Below, piece by piece: positions 60,852 through 64,000 of a DNA stretch of 64,000 nt. Position 1 is the first letter of the stretch. Each line of letters starts with the position of its first letter. The notes under the pieces were generated by a model that was not told the DNA's origin, did no database searches, and saw only the letters and a program-made list of their open reading frames with translations. Position numbers and translations under genes: made by a program. Origin of the DNA: Talinum fruticosum (Eukaryota; Streptophyta; Magnoliopsida; Caryophyllales; Talinaceae); the NCBI GenBank assembly GCA_021018815.1, contig JAITYX010000103.1:1364001-1428000 (forward strand). The letters are read 5' to 3'.

Positions 60852-62900
60852 ATGTCATCATAGACGGATTGTATCTGTATTTATATATGCTTGTACAGTG
60901 AGGAACTATTGTCTATGTATTTGGAGTGGTTAGGCGTAGGGCTGGTCTAGACTCTTATGAATTATGATGAGACAATCAGCTGTATTTTTGATAGGAGTGT
61001 ATGTAACGATGCTGTAGGCCAAGAGTATTTTGACTCCCAGAAGTTCGAATTCTTTTGTTCTTTTTAGCTCCTTTGATCTCTGGATAGGATTTTAATTCCA
61101 AAAAATTAATGTATTCGTTTTCCTCTGGCTATTTAGATGTCAATTTCGATACAGGGTTTAATTAAAGTTCAAGCTTCTCCGACCAACCCGTCCTGTCCAA
61201 ATATGGTGTTTTTCAATGGGGAGAGGAAGAAATGTTGATTTTCTTATTAATGAATACTTGAACTTGCTCATCTCTTCAAAAGTTGTACTACTATAATTGT
61301 GAAGCAAAACAGCTGCGAATAACTCAAAATTTAAGGTGTGATTTGACTTGGAAAATGACATCGTGGGTTTTGTTTTTTAACTTTTACAGTACAGGGAATC
61401 ATTTCAGATTGGCTGAGGCCACATTAGTGCAGAATACTCCCTTTGCATCTTTTAAAGTTGGCTATGAAGTGAAGAATATTGTGTATATGTTGACTGTTGA
61501 AGAGCTCTAAAGAAGTTTCCATGAGCCTAAAGAAGATAATATGGTAGTCTCATTGTACGAGGAAATTATGGACATGGTATTACTACTACTAGAGAGTAGC
61601 CAATTTTCCAAATCTATGAATATGTAGGAGAATTCTTTCTTTTTAAGGTTTAATAATAGTTCGACATTAAATATCCAAAAGAAATAATATTTTTTAAGTG
61701 AGGAATGAGTGCTGATGTAAACGAGATTTAATCATAAAATTTGGTGATAAAACTTTCATAAGATAGTCTTATGTGTGTATTCCTTTCATTTCAAAACAGC
61801 ATACTGTAAGGCATTGTAAATGGTTAAATTTATTTGTATTTTTTTATCAACAATTTGTTTGTATTTCTAGTATGACAAATCTCTAATTGGATACAAAAAT
61901 GAGGTAGGGCGTCATATGAATTCCTAATAATTATGTGCCATACAATTTTTCTAAAGTGAATGTTCCATACACTTGATAATGAGTAATAGCGTATGTATAG
62001 TAATGAAAGAAAAAGTAGCAAAAACTTTTCTCAGTGTTTATATTGTTGTCCTGCGTCCATTAGACACTAGACACGTATTGTTCAATGGAAGGGGAAGGGG
62101 GAAATTAAGGGGAATTTTAGGGGACAAAAAGAATTTTCTTTTAAGTCTTTAGTAATTCCGGGTTCATTAGATCGGGAATTATCTAATGATTTTTAAAATT
62201 TTCTAAACAAACCATAAATTATTCATCATACACGCAAAAAAAAAACCCACTCAAATCGTGTCACTAATGATAACATTATCCATCCCTCTACAATTAGATT
62301 AGAGCTTTAAACATAAAAATATGTTAGACTTTTTTATTTTAATAATTTTATCTATAAAATCATAGAGTGAAAATAAATTAAATAGACTTCATATTCATTT
62401 CTTGATGAGTTTGACAATGGTCTCATTCGAAAAAGAAAAGAAAATCAACTTTTGTTGTGCATTGTATTGTAATGTAAATATTACCAAATAAATTGATTTT
62501 TATTCTGTATTAAAAAATGAATAAATGATTAAAAAAATGAATAAACGTAACATTTTTGAAAAAAAGGAGGGACAGCACTTATATTATATATCCTATGACA
62601 TGATATTTGAAAAAAAATATTTAGGGGCAGTATTTATATTATTATATGATATATGTTGTGATAAAAAATATAATATTTAAAAAAATAAAATAATATAAGT
62701 GGATAAAATTTTAAAAAATTAAAAAAATATATATAATAATCCAGCATGTAGACTTGGTACAATTTGTATTTTGGGGAAGTGTCGTAGAAGAAGAGGGTAA
62801 TTTCGGTAAATGGCGGTCCTAAACCGAACATGACGCGATGAAGCTCTTGAAAGCCACGTAGGTGAAATCTCAGCCGTTGAGATCTCATCTATTAATCTAG
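60852..62900. other. Intergenic, AT-rich
   Basis: It contains the 3' UTR of the CALS9-like gene (to about 61100) and the upstream region of the next gene. No coding remnant was recognised. The stretch 62560-62750 is a dense A/T tract. Near 62860-62905 there are repeated agccgtt motifs (cagccgttgagatct, tagccgttcatt) that may belong to the next promoter. Confidence 0.55.
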
Positions 62901-62922
62901 CCGTTCATTTCTCTTTATTCGC

Positions 62923-62930
62923 CTATAAAA
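62923..62930 (+). promoter_or_regulatory. TATA box of the downstream gene
   Basis: ctataaaa lies about 460 bp before the chosen start codon and just after two agccgtt motifs. A transcription start near 62950-62960 is expected. Confidence 0.6.
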
Positions 62931-62954
62931 TGGCCTTCGACGCCAGGGAATTGT

Positions 62955-63386
62955 TTCAATTTTGGGTGCTCAAAGAAATTTCGGATTCTCTAATTCGAGA
63001 GATAGAAAAAAATCCTCAGGAAGAGAGGTTTTCAGGAGAGAGAAAGAGAGAGAGAACGCTAGACAAAGGGGAGGAATCTGCGCTCTTTGTTCAGTACTTG
63101 AATAATCATAGCTGTATACTTAACCTTTACACCTTGCTAGGGTTAGGTTCGATCGATCGCTTCCTTCATCACGTTTGTAATCTATTTTTTTCCCCTTTTT
63201 ACTTTAATTTCTGTTACTTTCCATCTTTAGTTTTATTTTCTCAATTCGATCGTAATCGTAATCTTAAGAGCTTAAAACTTGATTTCAATTTGGTTTAAAT
63301 TGATTTATTTTCGTATTTTAATTAGGTTTTGACTAGGGTTTTCACCGAATCTCTGCTGTGGTTGTTTGCTTCCTTTTGTGAGCACA
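62955..63386 (+). other. 5' leader, possibly with a leader intron
   Basis: The leader holds ctagggttagg and ctagggtttt elements like the telo-box motifs common in promoters and leaders of plant translation and nucleolar genes. A plausible intron runs from a gtttgt donor at 63173 to an acceptor (cttccttttgtgag) ending at 63382, four bases before the ATG. This is inferred, not proven. Confidence 0.35.
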
Positions 63387-64000
63387 ATGAACGATCAGAC
63401 TCAAATGATGAATCAGCATCAGGTAAAGAATCACTTGCAATTTTTTCTGATGAAACAATCTCAAGAAATGATGAATCAGTCTCAAACGATCATGGTTCAC
63501 TCACAGATGTTGAATCAACCTCAAATGGTGAACCAGCAACCTCCACAGATAGCGCCAAGTCAGGCTCAGATGGTCAATCAGCTCAGTCAGCAGCCAATGA
63601 TGGTTAGTCAGGCTCCGAACCCGATGATTGCTCAGTCTCAGATGGTGAATCAGTCGAAGATGATGGGTCAGAACAATTATGGTCAGTGGCCTCAAGCCCC
63701 TCCCAATATGCCCCTGCCTCCTATGAATGCTATGAAATTTGCTAACCCGATGAATCAAATGTATGGTGGGGTTGCGAAACCGGGACGTGGTAATTGGAAG
63801 GGCAAGAAACCTATGGATAAAAGGAAAGATGTGAGAAGGAAAGATAAAATAATGCCTGGTGGTGGTGCTGGTGGCATTGGGGCCAGTGGCATGGCTGGTG
63901 CTGGCCCTGGCATCGGTGGTTATCAGCCCCCAACCCTTTATGAACTCGAACAGCAAAATCGACTAAAGGCTAGGAGATTTTACCCAAAGAAAAAATTTAA
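63387..64000 (+). CDS. Met/Gln/Asn-rich protein of unknown function, 3'-partial
   Basis: ATG 63387 opens 204 codons with no stop before the window ends. The first 100 or so residues are low complexity, rich in M, Q, N and S with recurring MVNQ and QSQ units, prion-like in composition. Residues around 130-150 are basic (GRGNWKGKK, then a KRKDVRRKDK stretch), a likely nucleic-acid-binding or nuclear localisation patch. A glycine-rich stretch follows, then YQPPTLYELEQQNRLKARRF. That last motif looks conserved and I believe it occurs in a plant family of unknown function, possibly RNA-related, but I cannot name it. I chose this frame over the reverse-strand one because of its low-complexity repeat pattern and the leader upstream. 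Confidence 0.6.
   Translation, partial: MNDQTQMMNQHQVKNHLQFFLMKQSQEMMNQSQTIMVHSQMLNQPQMVNQQPPQIAPSQAQMVNQLSQQPMMVSQAPNPMIAQSQMVNQSKMMGQNNYGQWPQAPPNMPLPPMNAMKFANPMNQMYGGVAKPGRGNWKGKKPMDKRKDVRRKDKIMPGGGAGGIGASGMAGAGPGIGGYQPPTLYELEQQNRLKARRFYPKKKF

Noticed and set aside
62930..63298. 122-codon + strand open frame starting MAFDARELFQFW
   Set aside because: Its ATG overlaps the TATA box, upstream of the expected transcription start, and it matches no family. It is more likely leader DNA.
63501..63956. 151-codon minus-strand open frame over the last gene
   Set aside because: It is a mirror of the low-complexity + strand repeats (His/Leu-rich by complementarity). The + strand frame has a better start context and a conserved-looking motif.
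1..64000. tRNA, rRNA, CRISPR or bacterial-type operons
   Set aside because: None seen. The intron-rich structure is nuclear plant DNA, and no cloverleaf or regularly spaced repeat array was found.

Overview
The window is nuclear DNA from a flowering plant, most likely a eudicot. The evidence is the many short exons bounded by GT..AG introns, AT-rich introns, plant-type transposon remnants, and protein matches to plant callose synthases recalled from family knowledge. No database search was possible. All recognised genes are on the + strand.

Layout: (1) 1-20056 holds a callose synthase of the CALS1/2/3 (GSL12-like) clade. Its first exon or exons lie upstream of the window; 40 exons are visible, from the segment reading [13 protein letters not shown] to the stop. 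(2) 20057-21559 is an AT-rich intergenic gap. (3) About 21560-60851 holds a complete second callose synthase of the CALS9 (GSL10-like) clade, with a non-coding leader exon and 51 coding exons spread over 39 kb. (4) 60852-62900 is AT-rich intergenic DNA. (5) 62923-64000 holds the TATA box, leader and first 204 codons of an unrelated Met/Gln/Asn-rich, then Gly- and Lys-rich protein, cut by the window end. The two callose synthases are head to tail, about 1.8 kb apart from stop to start. They belong to different subfamilies, so this is not a recent tandem duplication.

Both enzymes should make callose (beta-1,3-glucan) from UDP-glucose at the plasma membrane, the first mainly at plasmodesmata and cell plates and the second in male gametophyte and division-related roles, judging by their families. 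Each has a cytosolic N-terminal region, a first membrane cluster, a large cytosolic catalytic loop and a C-terminal membrane cluster.

The introns of the second gene hold most of the mobile DNA: a Helitron with both ends readable, a LINE fragment nested inside it, an hAT-type element with a perfect 8-bp target duplication, a foldback element, a tail-only retroposon, and several less certain remnants.

The most striking observation is that the two coding sequences together carry about nine single-base deletions relative to the expected reading frame. All lie in short homopolymer runs, while splice sites and conserved residues are otherwise intact. This looks more like systematic homopolymer under-calling in the assembly than two decayed genes, but the sequence alone cannot settle it. 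I found no RNA gene, CRISPR array or clearly novel system.
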